A DNA stretch of 64,000 nucleotides from positions 1,183,165 through 1,247,164 of the forward strand of contig MZZL01000401.1 of the NCBI GenBank assembly GCA_002749535.1. The letters run 5' to 3'. This stretch comes from Apophysomyces variabilis. Its lineage: Eukaryota; Mucoromycota; Mucoromycetes; Mucorales; Mucoraceae. Made by a program: the position numbers and the translations under genes. Below the pieces are notes generated by a model. The model searched no databases. It was not told where the DNA came from and worked only from the letters and a program-made list of their open reading frames with translations. Of this stretch, positions 41,043 to 53,140 are shown one piece after another (position 1 is the stretch's first letter; the number at the start of each line of letters is the position of its first letter).

Positions 41043-42240
41043 TTATCGACGATACGGATCAGGCGAATCTCGTCTGTATCCACGTGAATCCATTGGAGGA
41101 GGAGCTGCGTCTAAAAAGACAGTCAATGAAACAAATAAAAACTAAACACGTCGTTTGACAACTCACAAGGATCAGAACCAGGTGCCAAAGGCATACTGAT
41201 GAAGTTTTTAAAAGAAGAACAAGTATCGTGATATAGAGAATAAGCAAACTTGTACAAGGTGCAATAAATTTCTTATTATTATTATTACCGATCATCCATC
41301 GGAGGAGGGGGAGGTCCTGATGATCTTACGCTTCGATGTTCATCTTTCTTTGACAAACCAATATCCCTAAAACACAGAAAACGTTCGATTAAGTATCTTC
41401 TGACACCATTGGGGTGGTATGATCAATAAAAACTTTACCAATCAAGTTTCAATCTACGACCTTCGACACTGAAACCTTGGAATTTGTCAAAAGCATCTTC
41501 TGCATCCCTTCGATCCTCAAATTCCACAAAAGAAAAGCTAACAAGGAATGTACGATTAATCCGTCGTATCCATTGTCCACTTATTTTTCTCTATTGTACC
41601 CTTTGTTTTTGCTGGTGACTGAGTCCATGGGTACAGTGACCTTGGTAAGACGGCCATAACGTTCAAACATCGAAGCAACCTGTTTTCAAGACAAAATGAA
41701 AGCAAAAATCAGAAAGGAGATGCCGCAAAGATTCAAAATAAAAAGGCGTCTTACATCTCGCTCTCTGAAAGCGTAAGGAAGGTTTCCCACAAACAATGTG
41801 GTCGAAGTTTTTCTGTCTTCGTCGGTGCCTCTGTGTATATAAAAATCAGTTTCCTTCTCTTTTTTTTCCTTTTCTTTCCTGCTAGTGTTAACAAAGAAAA
41901 GCAGATACACGTACCTATCGACTGGTCTTCTTGGTCGAGGGCGAGGAGGCATGCGATGGTAACTTCGTCTGTCATCGTAGCGGTCATAATATCCACCACG
42001 GTCATAGCGGTCTGAAGAACGATGGTAGCTGTCCCTGTCATCTCTATAACCACGATCATAATAGTCTCTTCGATAATAAGAGCGATCATCACGACGATAG
42101 CTGCGGTCATCGTATCGACGACGCGGCGAGTAGGAGCGGTCACGAGATCTTTCTCTTCGCATCATGGGATAATCAGGAGGGGGAGGGGGAGGAGGAGGTA
42201 AAGGTGAACCACTGCGAGGGTCAACCATCGGTCTGTCCAT
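41043..42240 (-). CDS. RRM protein with an RS/RD/RY-rich N terminus (SR-like)
   Basis: Likely splicing or mRNA-processing factor. From MDRPMVDPRSGSPL, a run of eight prolines leads into a long Arg/Asp/Tyr/Ser-rich domain (RERSRDRSYSPRRRYDD and similar). After an intron with many T residues, one RRM follows: RNP2 TTLFVGNLPYAF, the ASMFERYGRLTKVTVPMDSV region, RNP1-like YAFVEFEDRRDAEDAF and KFQGFSVEGRRLKLDW. The tail is Pro/Asp-rich and ends DSRGYRRDSPDPYRR, TAA at 41043-41045. The RS-before-RRM order resembles transformer-2/Srp-type factors more than classical SRSF1. Several short exons around the RRM. Confidence 0.88.
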
Positions 42241-43074
42241 TCGATAGGAAAAAGAAAAAGAGAAAAGAAGAACCGGAAAAGCGTCAAAGGAAAAAAGTGT
42301 GTGCGGGTCAAGCCACTTATCGGACTCCCGTTCATAGGGCAAAAACGATTGGACCACATAATTGTCTCTGAACGACCCTTCACACCCATATAATCACTAT
42401 GGACTTCCATATACTTGCTTTCCTCCTTCCTTACATTTCGTTATTCGCACTAGCTTAAACTTTCTTCGTTTCCTCTTGGCAATTCTTTTCTGACTAAAAT
42501 GTTTGCTAACCTCGTTTCACATGGATGGTAATACAATGTATAATAGTGATTTATCTGGTTTACTTATAACAATCACCAGTTGATCATATCCCATTCGGTC
42601 TACTGTACTCATAAAAAACCGTGTAACCTATAGCTAAATTTTAATAGTTGTCTTTCTTCGTTTCACCTTGCAATAATTCCATCCTAACGTACCGTACGGG
42701 TTTCCTTGTCAAAGATTGCTATGGCATGTTTCGTTGATTTTTGATTAGGAGGATGGAACATTGACCCACTTCCATCCGTGGATGTCTAATTTCCGGTTTA
42801 GCCTATGCTTTCCATGTACTGGCTTTTGCTTTCAGTATCGCTTTTTACAGTATATCAAACCAAAATTATTGGATAGTAATTAGAGAGGAAAAGGGTTCTC
42901 CCTTGCCAGTTTAAGTGGGATCCATCGTCACAAAGAGAGTTCAGGTGAACGAGAGAGAGGTGTTTGAAATGAGCCGAAGAAGGAAAAAAAGAAGGTGCGC
43001 AGAAAAAGAGACCATTTTAAATTTTTCTTTTTTTCTTACTTCTCGGCTCTTCTTTACGTCTTCCCTCAGAAACC
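42241..43074. other. Divergent promoter region: SR-like gene and MAPKK
   Basis: No gene seen. The pyrimidine tract just before 43075 probably belongs to the MAPKK leader. Confidence 0.5.
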
Positions 43075-44832
43075 ATGACATTGTCATCTACATCACGTCC
43101 TGGAGCTAAACTAGGGAAACGTAACCCTGGACTACGGCTCCCTCCTCAAATACTGCAAAACACGACAACAGCAGGACCAACACCAAATCATCAAGATAAA
43201 TTCCGGGAACAACTGGGTAATATCGTCAATGCTCAGGCAGATATCACTAGTGCCGACTATTACTACAATAATGTGACGGAAGACGAAGAATACTCATTGG
43301 CCGCATCCTTCTTACAACAACGGCAACAGCAACAACAAGAACAACAACCTGCAGCAATAGCAACAACACAACAGCAACAGCAACAACAACAACAACTGCC
43401 TTACCCGCCTCAACGACAACAACCCAACAGACAAAACAGTTTACCTGTCTTACGTGAACCCCCGTTGCCTCCTCAAACCCCACTTCCTCCCCAATCCTTC
43501 GACATGGCATCCGCATCGAACGCCGACACCACTGCCAACTCCACTTCATCCGATGATGGCACTTTTATGGAAATTAAGGATGAGGATCTTGAAATCTTAA
43601 AGAAGCTCGGTGAAGGCGCGGCTGGCACGGTGCGCAAAGTCCTGCATAAACCCACGCGTCTCATCATGGCGAAAAAGGTATGTAAGACGTGTGGTACATC
43701 CTTTAGACTCAAACCATGTTTCAAGTCCATCGCTACTCAGCCAGATCCTGTTGTTCAACGACAGATTTTACGTGAATTGGCTTTTATCAAGACTTGTCAT
43801 TCACCACATATTGTATCATTTTATGGGGCTTATTTAGGAGATGATGATACTACCGTATCATTATGTATGGAGTTTTGTGAAGCAGGAAGTCTCGAGGATA
43901 TCTATAAAAGGGCACGGAAATTAGGTGGCGTGATCGGTGAGCCCGTGCTTGAACGCATTGCCGAATCGGTAAAGAAAGAAAGAAACAAAAAATGAAGTGG
44001 TTGTTCACACAACAAGGAACGCTCTGTAAATCACGATTCTCTTTTTCTGTTTGTCATGATGCATTAGGTCTGCAAAGGTCTGGTCTATTTACATTCGAAG
44101 CGAGTGATCCATCGTGGTAAGTTAATAAGAGAAAAGAAGGAAAGAATGAATACTTTATTGACCCATGTTTTGTGTGTGTGTGTGTGTGTGTGTGTGTTTT
44201 TTTTCTTACTTTGCGGTGCTTTAGATATTAAACCTTCCAATATTTTGGTGACACGAAAAGGAGAAATCAAATTATGTGATTTTGGTGTGTCAGGCGAATT
44301 GATTAATTCCATTGCGGAGACCTTTACAGGAACCCGGTATTACATGGCTGTAAGTGTGTTATGGAAAAGAATTAAAGGGAAAGAGGTGCAGGATGGAGGT
44401 TGACATGTTTGTCTTTAGCCTGAACGTATCCAAGGCAATGCTTATCAGGTCCAGTCCGACATTTGGTCGCTGGGTCTGACATTGATTGAGGTTTCACAAA
44501 ATCAACCTGCATTGCCTCCGCCAGGACATCCTGATCTTTCCATCTTTGAACTATTGGATTACATTGTCCATCAGCCAGTTCCTCAGATCCAAGGAAAACA
44601 TATATCTGAAGAATGTAAAGACTTTGTGGCTGTTTGGTAAGTGTATTTCTTTAACATTGTTCGTCCATCACTGGAAATCATCTGACAATTCCGGAAATCT
44701 GATAGTCTCACCAAGGACCCCAAATACCGACCTGGACCTGGTCGCATACTCCAGCATCCATTCGTTAAGAAATGGGAAAATGTACCAATGGACCTGGGTA
44801 CATGGGTTAAACAAGTTTGGGGTTGGCAATAA
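43075..44832 (+). CDS. MAP kinase kinase, Mkk1/Mkk2/Pek1-like
   Basis: A dual-specificity kinase, likely in the cell-wall-integrity MAPK cascade. The N-terminal ~160 residues are disordered with a Gln-rich tract (43313-43430) and Pro runs; [15 protein letters not shown] near the start could be a MAPK docking site (basic then L-x-L). The kinase domain shows [19 protein letters not shown], Lys in [18 protein letters not shown] in [10 protein letters not shown], the phospho-activation loop SIAET then GTRYYMAPERIQG, and [20 protein letters not shown]. The last exons end [23 protein letters not shown] at 44830-44832. The SxAxT loop and the [17 protein letters not shown] insert match fungal Mkk/Pek1 rather than Pbs2 or Ste7. 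Confidence 0.92.
43313..43430 (+). repeat. CAA/CAG-rich tract encoding poly-Gln in the MAPKK
   Basis: A CAR-codon run codes for several blocks of 5-9 Gln. Mixed CAA/CAG usage suggests moderate stability. Confidence 0.9.
44176..44198 (+). repeat. (GT)n microsatellite in a MAPKK intron
   Basis: About 11 GT units followed by a T-run, between HRD and IKPSNILV exons. Confidence 0.9.
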
Positions 44833-45303
44833 AGATGGATTAAACAAGGCAAAAGAAAGAGACAGATCAAAAAGGAAAAAGGAACAAGAGGCAACGGGGC
44901 ATATGTGTGTGTCCCGGCATAGCATTGCTTTTGTTTGAAGCATGTGAAAAATACACTCTTACCATCATGTTGTTGTCTTGTTGCATTGCGTTAGATATTC
45001 CCACATGCTACAAGAGGTCCACATCCATACTATGCATGTATGACCAGAATCTTTTTCTTCCTATCATCCTGTATAGCACCAACTTGTTTCCGTATGATAA
45101 CAAGCAAAAAGCAGAGGGAAGAACTGTACAAGTTCCATGCGATGATCGATTCACTCGAATCACGTTATCTAGTATGCTAACAAGAAAAACTAATGCTGTA
45201 TTATAAACAAAAAAATATTAAACAAAGGTACCATAGAAAAAGAGTCCCATACGCGTTACACTGAAATGTAAAAATGATAGCTATTTTCTTACATCATGCC
45301 ATA
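44833..45303. other. Convergent intergenic region
   Basis: 3' ends of the MAPKK and the arrestin gene. No gene seen. Confidence 0.5.
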
Positions 45304-47188
45304 CTACCAGTCTTCATCAAATAGGCCTGGAATGATAGTGGCCTCACCTAGTTCGGCAGCATGATAAGCGCCTTTCGCTTGACGGGATAAGAAGACCACG
45401 CGTTCTTTCCGTTCCTTACAAAATTCAAACTGAGGAGGCAGTTGGGATAGGCTGAAATAGCTCGGTGGTTCTTCACCACCTTGCGGTGTGTTGCCCATCA
45501 AGGCTGCTGTGAGAGGCCCGATCCATTGACTTGGCAGACCTTGTGGTACAGGAGGTGGTTCAGTAAGGGAAGGGTCAAAAAACTGTGGGCATTCGTTGGA
45601 TTCCCTATAGTTTCGGATACTGAGAAGCTCCGGAATACGTGGAAGTTGATCGTGAGGTAGATTTGCAATAGTCAAAGGAATGGAAAATTCGGCTGTATGC
45701 GTGGATTTGAACAGATGACCATGCTCAATCGTCACAAGAAATTGGAGATCGTAGTACACACGGGTATGCCGAGATGCAAATGAAGGTGATACCAGCTTGG
45801 TCGGTACGTCAAAATGGACCCTTTCCGAAATTTGACTGTTGTCCGGTCCTGTGATCGGCACCGTTTTCTGCAGAACGACGCGAACATACTCTCGAAAAGC
45901 TGTACCTTGCTGCACTAAAAGTTTGCCTTCATGATGCTTTCGAAATTTGAATATTATGTTGGTCAATTTGGCTTCCGAATGCAGCACCGTCATATTCAAC
46001 TGCATAAAAAATGGCTCGTCTTTTTTTTTTGGCATCCTTAGGTTAACCACGTCTCTTTTTAACCCTATCTGGATTTACCTGGACAATAGGATTGCTTTGT
46101 CAGCTTGGCTTGTACTTCGGCAAGAGGCTGTTTCTTATCGCGAACAAGGGTGGTTTTATAGACCCATTCTTTAGCTTTTCAATCATAATATAAGTCATCG
46201 GTCCGATGGATAATGAACTATCACTTTTAGATTTTCTTCTTTCAACATACGTGGTGTGGAAACAATGATCGGGCGATAAGGTGTGATATATTCCCTGCTT
46301 TTCAAGCAAAACTGATTTGCAGGGCCATCTGCTTGAGCGGTCCATAAAAACCGGATGGCAAACCCCGATGGTTCTTCCATTGAAGGCGGATAATTAACAT
46401 TGGGAAACTGAAGCATCTCTTTCCGTGAGCATTCTTTCTCGCTTCGATCGAACCCGCTTTCTTTTCAACCCTCTTCAGATCCACTCACCTTTAAAGCAAA
46501 CGGAAATTCGTAATGTCCAGGTTCTAACTCATCCCACGGACACTGCGAATAAGCTAAGAAACATTTGTTCACTTTCGAATCTTCTATCTATTCTATTTCC
46601 GCTCTTCCATACCCGATGCTTCGTTTCCCCACAATTTCCATTCAGTTTCAAAGAATGTCGTTAAAGCTTCGTGTATCCAATCTCCACGACCATCTGCTGA
46701 ACCCTCCTCCACTTTAACCATGGCCATCTCCTCTGCTCGAAACTAAAAATCAACAAGCTTTTTATGAGCCTTGAATAACACATTGCTGTTTTTTTCTTGT
46801 AGAGAAACAAAAGATCTCTCCACCATGCTTTACCTTGATACGAATCCTTGTCATGTACAACTTTTCAACCACATCGAGAACCACTTTGCCTAAAAACAGC
46901 ACAATTGCATTATTTCCATATGCTCTTTTCGAGGAGCAAAATACCTCGAACGACCCGATTGGGTCTTAGAATAACATGGGCACCTCCTTCAAACTCTATG
47001 GCTAGCACCGTCAAAGTCTGTTCGGGTAAATGGACATTGGACTGTGATATCCGTCGTTCGTTTAGACCGATGGACGAGCCCACGGAAGGTGCACTGGAGG
47101 AAAGGTAGTCGTTGATGTGGTTGGTATGCAATGGCGATCCGGGAATGGGCAGTATAGATGCTGACGAGTTAGCTCGGTGGCGGCTCAT
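45304..47188 (-). CDS. Arrestin-like (alpha-arrestin/ART) protein
   Basis: Alpha-arrestins link membrane proteins to ubiquitin ligases for endocytosis. From MSRHRANSSASILPIPGSPL a Ser-rich leader precedes the arrestin N domain (VLAIEFEGGAHVILRPNRVV, RG, VVLDVVEKLYMTRIRIKFRA, CPWDELEPGHYEFPFALK, FPNVNYPPSMEEPSGFAIRF). The C domain follows (MQLNMTVLHSEAKLTNIIFK, FDVPTKLVSPSF, YDLQFLVTIEHG, STHTAEFSIPLTIANLP). A PPSYFSL segment (EEPPSYFSL) at ~45465 is a candidate PY motif (PPxY) for Rsp5/Nedd4-type ligases. TAG at 45304-45306. An upstream in-frame Met (47224 or so) would add ~12 residues. Some short exons around 46000-46700 were joined by homology and their edges are approximate. Confidence 0.83.
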
Positions 47189-47578
47189 TACTTGAGAGGC
47201 ATTGGCCACGAGATTCGTCATAAATGAAAGGATAAAGGGAAACAAGGAAAAGGAAAAGCCGCAACCCAATAAGTCGGATGCAGAAATACTTGCTCGAGAA
47301 AATCAAAGTCAGTTGCATGCGGCGGGACCATCGTTTGGCATTAAACACTGTCAACTTCCAAATAGGGAGAAAAAAGGAAACCTGCACCATTGCCCGATTT
47401 CCTGCTGAGAAAAAAAAATGAAGGTTGCTTTTTGTTTTTATTTCCATGTGTGTACATTTAGAATTATCTGGTATATCATTATATATAATACAAAAGAAAA
47501 GGGATGAAAAGAATGCCGGAGAAAAACAGGGAAGTCGAAATAGAAGAGCGCTTTGGTTTGTTCGTTTGTTTGGTTTCT
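47189..47578. other. Intergenic region, arrestin 5' and Met8-Met1 3'
   Basis: No gene seen. Confidence 0.45.
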
Positions 47579-49232
47579 TCAGTAAACGCCTTCTGGATCA
47601 TGTAGTTGTAAAAGATTGCTATGAGTATCCTCAACTCGTGTACCAGAAGGTGTCATTAGCGTACTCGCCACACCAACGGCAGGATGTTGTTCATCCTTCA
47701 ATACTTCAATGGCACGACCAACGATCAATAAACCTGGGGGACGACTTCCACCGACACTTTCCAAAACATCCACGATATTACTCAGTGTACCCCAAATCAC
47801 ACGCTGGTCAGCACAGCTTGCTCGTTCTACGATAGCACAAGGCAAATCCGCTGGATACTTTTGGTTGTTAAGTAGATCCTGGGTCAATGCGCCGAGTCGG
47901 TGAATGGCCATTAAAAAAACGTCTGTGCGGTGTTCATCATACACTGGCAAGTGGGGTGAAGTATTGTTGGCACCTGTGCCTGTCGTGACCAGGAACTGAG
48001 AAGCCACGGAACGGTGGGTCAAAGGAATACCAGCAAGGAGTGAGGCTGAGACAGCAGAGGAGATACCAGGAATCACACGAGGGACAAATCCATGCTGACG
48101 GAAGAAGAGAACCTCTTCACCACCACGACCAAATAGGAATGGGTCTGAAGAACCAAAATGGCATGAATACAAAGTTTCCTTGTTTCTTTTGCTTTGTTCT
48201 GACTTTCTTACCTCCTTGCTTTAATCGCACCACTTTTTTGCCTTCCTTCAGTGCTTTCAAAGCCATGGCATTGAATTCCTCCTGAGCTGCATTGGCATTG
48301 CCAGGAAACTTGCGTGCAATCTTCAGTTCACACTTGACCAGAGCAACAACTTCGGCAGGAACAATTTTGTCTGATAGAACTAGATCCGCTTGTTCGATGG
48401 CTTGATGTGCCGCCAGAGTCAACAGATTAGGATCGCCTACACCACAACCAACCAAAGCAATGGACCCTGTGGATACAGCTGGTGCTCGAACGAGAGGTGC
48501 ATTCAAAGGAGCCAGTGCCTTGGGCGTCCCTTCGGTGCTCTCATAACCTTCGTCATTATGATAAGCCTCCAAAAGTTCCTCCATATCACGATCAGTCAGT
48601 TGAGCCAATCGATCCATACTCCAGTATTCTGCAATCTGCGCTAGCCATTGCATACGACGACTGCTAGCCGCTGAGCTTGGGTCTGAGGAACGAACCTTCT
48701 TGCGTAAAACCCCCATGCGTTGCACAGCATCGCCCAGACGAGGAGGCAACGAACTCTCCACATGACGCCGGATACGATTGGAAAGCTTGCTGGCCTGGCC
48801 ATTGGTCGAAACGGCAATTTGCAAGGATTGGTCGCGATATGTAGAGGTCATGAAAAAATCGCAGAGATCATTCCTATCGGTGACGTTCACAGGCACTCTT
48901 CGATCCCGGCACTGACGAGCAATTGTACGACATAGGTCGGGATCCGATAGACAGATAAAAGCCAAATCTTTGTCTTCCAGACACGCTGGTTCATACACTT
49001 CCCTCCACAGCACCTGTCCGTGCTCAATGCGATATAACAGTTCCGAACACATCAAGTCCTTGGATCCAACAACGGTTACACAAGCATCTGCTTCCAGAGC
49101 AGAGAGTACTCGGTTGGCTGCTATGGATGAAGTACCAACAACCAAGATATTCTTTTGCTTGCATTGAAAAGCAATCATCAAGGAAGCGCCTCCTTTGGGC
49201 GTTGATATTCTTGGTGGTGAAATATCAGGCAT
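47579..49232 (-). CDS. MET1: Siroheme biosynthesis fusion: precorrin-2 dehydrogenase/ferrochelatase + uroporphyrinogen-III C-methyltransferase
   Basis: Makes siroheme, the cofactor of sulfite and nitrite reductase, from uroporphyrinogen III. The N-terminal half is Met8/CysG-N-like: KNILVVGTSSIAANRVLSAL (NAD-binding fold), AFICLSDPDLC, VNVTDRNDLCDFFMTS and QIAVSTNGQASKLSNRIRRH. The C-terminal half is a SAM-dependent methyltransferase (SUMT): SIALVGCGVGDPNLLTLAAH, QADLVLSDKIVP, VVRLKQG, DPFLFGRGGEE, VIPGISSAVSASLLAGIPLT, HRSVASQFLVTTG and PAAIVERAS-like PCAIVERASC. One intron (~48148-48213). Start chosen as the first ATG (MPDISPPRIS, 49232). The stop is TAA-type at 47579. The fusion mirrors bacterial CysG, with a central linker of Met8 helical domain. 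Confidence 0.94.
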
Positions 49233-49675
49233 GAGTATGAAAAACAAAGAATAAGAAAAAAATTGGGAGAGCGAGTTGGCTGTTGCGTTCTTGTAAACCT
49301 TTCCTTTTTCTCATGTTGCTTTTTTCATCAGCGTTTTATATGAAGATCATCCAAAGTCACAATGACGAGCGATGAGGCAAAGGAGTGGTGCAATGGTCTT
49401 TCCGCCATGCTGATTGGCTCTTGATGGCATCAACCGCTCTTCATGTTGTGCAACTCCGAAACTTCATCTCAAATGATAAGACCCACCAATGGATCTGTTA
49501 GTAATCCAACAGTATATCCAATCAATGTTAATGCATCATCAAAGATCCAACCATGAAACATTATTTTCTTTTCTTTGTCCAAGGCAATTCCCAGATTGTC
49601 CATAAGAGAAAAAAAGAAACGCAAAACTAGTTTGAAATGGCACACAAAAGAGAGAGGAGGGTAAACGAAAGAAGA
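49233..49675. other. Intergenic region upstream of the Met8-Met1 gene
   Basis: Promoter of the minus-strand siroheme gene and 3' end of the acyltransferase. It contains a CCAATCAGC box on the minus strand (~49415). No gene. Confidence 0.5.
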
Positions 49676-51204
49676 CTAACGATTGCTAAGACTATGGAAA
49701 AGAGTTTGAACCATCTTCATCAGTGGAATATACGATAATAAAAATACGTAAGGTTGCGCCAATTCCAACAGGGAACTTTTCAGCTTGATCGGGATCTCAA
49801 AGGTTCTGCTGTTGTAAGCCATGCGCTCTTGTTCATTGTCGGGGCTGATAAACCGACCTTCCTTATAAAATTGGCTCATGAAAACATCTTTCTCAACCCA
49901 TCGTTGATGCACCCATTGAGCAAATGCTTCAGAGTCTTTAGGAATATCAGCAACCCTATATCGACGGATATGCACATGGATCTTTTTGGGATTCTGACCA
50001 AGAAAGAAAATCTTGCTGATGGTATACACGTCTTCAGGATTCACGTCCGGATGAATACCGGAGTAACCGATAGTGAAGTCGTATAACCATTCAACACTAT
50101 CATCTAATGCCAAAGTGCATAACCGGAGGCCAGTAGAACGAGGCAACAGCGTGAACCGGTTGTCTTTCTACAGAGACAAGTGCATTAGCGATACATTTTT
50201 CCTTGCCTTCTTGTACACATTTCTCTCTCTTTCATCTTTTATAGACTTACGATGTTATTTTTGGCTGCATATTCTTGTGACTTTTTTCGTGTACAGCCTG
50301 AAATGACTAATGAAAGGTATTTTCATGATTAATCAATTGCTGTATGCACGTCTCTTACTTACCTGTGCCTTCTGGGAATAGAATTAACCATAATGGGTTT
50401 CCTGATTTCTTTGAGCGCGTCAAGTTATTCAGAATGTTTTCTTTGTCTAGTGCTAGTTTGCGTTTCAAGAAAACAAAATCAAAGAATTGCATGCCCTACA
50501 TAATAACAAAAGAAAAACAGATTGATTAGATTTTCCCCCTCTTTTTAACGGGATATTAAAAAATAAAGGAGGCACGGACCCTATAATATGTCCCGGGAGT
50601 TTTTTTTGTCAGTAAAGATAGCCATTTCACTTAATCACAACATCCGCTTACAATCCGTAAATAGGTAACCACTTCAGACTATGCTTGAGAATAATCTTTA
50701 CTGCACCATGAGCACCAGCTAAATAAGCAATGCACCAGATATACACCCAATCAGCATAAATCTTGAAGAGACAGGCGGGTGAGTCTAATGAGAAGACAAT
50801 GGACAGCTCACGCAATCTGTTTTGGGTACCTGATGATTTGCGGTGACGATAATTCGATCTGGGAAGGAAAGACCGGATATTTCACCCTTTTCATTACGTG
50901 ATAAAAGTTCCTCCACATCGTTCAGTACCTTGACGCCGTCTGTCCGAGCTGCACAGGAACAACTCTCGTCAAACGTCAAAACGAGATTGCTCGGAGCGAA
51001 GAACTGGACAAGAGCCACTAGATTCTCAGACCACATCCGCATTGTATATGCAATGTATTGCAGGTAGGCTGATTTTGAAATGGGAAGCAGCAGCCATGAA
51101 AGGAACTGAATGAGGACAATGGTTGTTGATTGGAGCATAAGGCCGACATTAACAAGAAAGGTATTTAGTAAAGCCTTTTGCGTCCATAGAGTGTTAGTCG
51201 TCAT
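49676..51204 (-). CDS. Membrane lysophospholipid acyltransferase (LCLAT1/Cst26-like, PlsC family)
   Basis: Acylates a lysophospholipid (lysophosphatidate, lysocardiolipin or lyso-PI) at an internal membrane. Start MTTNTLWTQKALLNTFLVNV leads into a membrane span (VLIQFLSWLLLPI). Motif I is NHQ then YADW (NHQxxxDW split by an intron). After LKHSLKWLPIYG and GMQFFDFVFLKRKLALDKEN comes motif III LILFPEGT. The C-terminal part shows LPRSTGLRLCTLALDDSVEW, LYDFTIGYSG, and a tail hydrophobic stretch (YVFLLSYIPLM) near the stop at 49676. The NHQ form and the LALDDSVEWLYDFTIGYSG region match LCLAT1/AGPAT5-type enzymes rather than ER LPA acyltransferase Slc1. Confidence 0.88.
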
Positions 51205-52073
51205 GAGTAGCTGCAAGAAAAAGAAGAAGAAGAAGGGCAAAAAAGGATGGGGCAAAAGGCGTATCGTTTACTTATGCCGCTTGCCTAATTTCGAGTTCCA
51301 TTGAAAGTGTGGGGTCCATGTGACGAAATACGTCCGCTCTTGTTTGTGATAAACCGGATCCGTTCCTTTGCTTTTACTTTTTGCCCATTGCCACCTATCC
51401 TTTGCCGTTGTACAAGACTTCCTTGACATTGACATCCTTTCCTAAGCTTGGTGTTCCATTCTTCCTTCCACAAACTTCCTCTATCCCATATAAGGAAATG
51501 TGTCTGAAAGCAGAAAAAGCCCAAAAACGATTGACGATCTCCTCCGATCACCTCTTTTTCGCTTCCCCATGCTTATGATCCCAGTTTATCGTATTGTACC
51601 TTTGTAGCCTAAGAATCCCCTGTCAAATCCGATTGAATTGTACATCATTGAATTAGCTTTTTATCTGATGCTGTGCATGGTATAAATGCATGAGAACAGA
51701 GGCTAAGTCAAGAAAACGAAAGCAAAACAGAATAATGAAAACCGATAGAGTTTTGGGATGTTTGGCAAAATTTGCATAAAAAAAATAGAAATATTAAATT
51801 CAACTGAATGACGGAGAATCCCTACACCTCTTCCCAAAGATACCTAAACGGCGTGACATGCAAAAATGGTTCGACACGCTCAGTGAGTTCTTGGTCCACG
51901 TGAATACTAATGAAGCCTTGGCTTAATTCTTTCTAATTTTTCCATTATTTATTAATCCTCTTTTATAAACTTCCATCATTTAAAGCAATTCAGTATGGTA
52001 CCAAAGCGTTTACGAAGAAAACCCGATGTTTCTATAACGTATCATTGTCTATCTGGCTGGATAAGCCTTGGAG

Positions 52074-52114
52074 ACCCTTTCGGTCTTAATCCGGGTTAAG
52101 TTATCCGAAAGGGT
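52074..52114 (+). other. Strong two-part hairpin, candidate structured RNA or terminator
   Basis: ACCCTTTCGG (52074-52083) pairs perfectly with CCGAAAGGGT (52105-52114). Inside, CTTAA (52085-52089) pairs with TTAAG (52096-52100). No T-run follows. Confidence 0.4.
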
Positions 52115-53050
52115 TCAGTGTGACTTAGAAACTGATATACAAGAGCTTCGCCATGGCAATTGCTTGATATGGATATGAACCAGGTGGTGATGGTTACTTC
52201 TTTCAGTCAGACAATGGTAATTGCTGAGGATGACTGATTGCTTCTTACGGCGTCTCCCGGTGATTGGGACCAAAAAGATGAACAATAGACTATGAGCTGT
52301 CTTCCAAAGTTCTCCATTCGCCATTTAGGTCGCACGCCAGAAAATAGTCAAACTATTTTCTTCAATTGTGGTATGATTGTTTTTTTCTAAAGTAGCTCAA
52401 ACTTCTTGTGGCGTATTTTTACTTTTGTCCTGTGGCATTTCAACAAGCACGCCATATTCGTACATTTTACCCACTTTTTTACGGCGAGTTCCCAGTCCGT
52501 GTGAAAAAGTTTACAAGTAGACTAAAACGAAGGGAGAGAAAGTGCACTTGTGGTCTCGACCGCAGGGTCCGATCCTAAGTTGCGGAACGGATCAGCCAAT
52601 CGCTTCACTGTGCACGGACCTATAGCACGTAAGCGACGGGTGTATTGAGCAGAAAGAAAGAAAGAAAAAAAATACGCCGTTTCACAATCGTTAGTCAAAG
52701 GAAGTACCAGTTGAGTGAGGGAATTCGATCGTGTAAGATGGCATAAAGAATACGGTCCCTCTTATTGAACCCATATCGTGCAACTATCAGGTCCGGGTAC
52801 TACTTTATTCTAGAAAGGTCAATGCCCTTTAACGTTTTTACCTAGGATAAAAAAAACCACTTCATATCATATTGAAGCATCCACGTGGAGGAAGAAGTCA
52901 GTTGATCCCAATGTCACTGCCATTTACAAGCATTTCTATGTGTATTTAGTCTAATATAACCTTGTGAGGAACAAATCACCTTTTTTTTTCTATCTCATAC
53001 TTTGAATAACAGGTCAACGTGGCACAGACCGAGATCGACGGGTCATTCCG

Positions 53051-53061
53051 ACATATATAAA
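53051..53061 (+). promoter_or_regulatory. TATA box of the 53141 gene
   Basis: ACATATATAAAAAG lies about 85 bp before the ATG, in a normal position for a core promoter. Confidence 0.5.
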
Positions 53062-53140
53062 AAGTAACAGCCGTGACTCCTCCCCTTTCCTGTTCCCTCC
53101 TTCCCGTCTCTCTCCTTCTTTCCTTCCCATCTCAGAACCA

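Larger units (their letters stand above)
51205..53140. other. Long intergenic region with a structured element
   Basis: 1.9 kb without a recognisable gene. A two-part hairpin lies at 52074-52114. A TATATAAAA box at ~53054 lies 85 bp before the ATG of the next gene. Confidence 0.5.
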
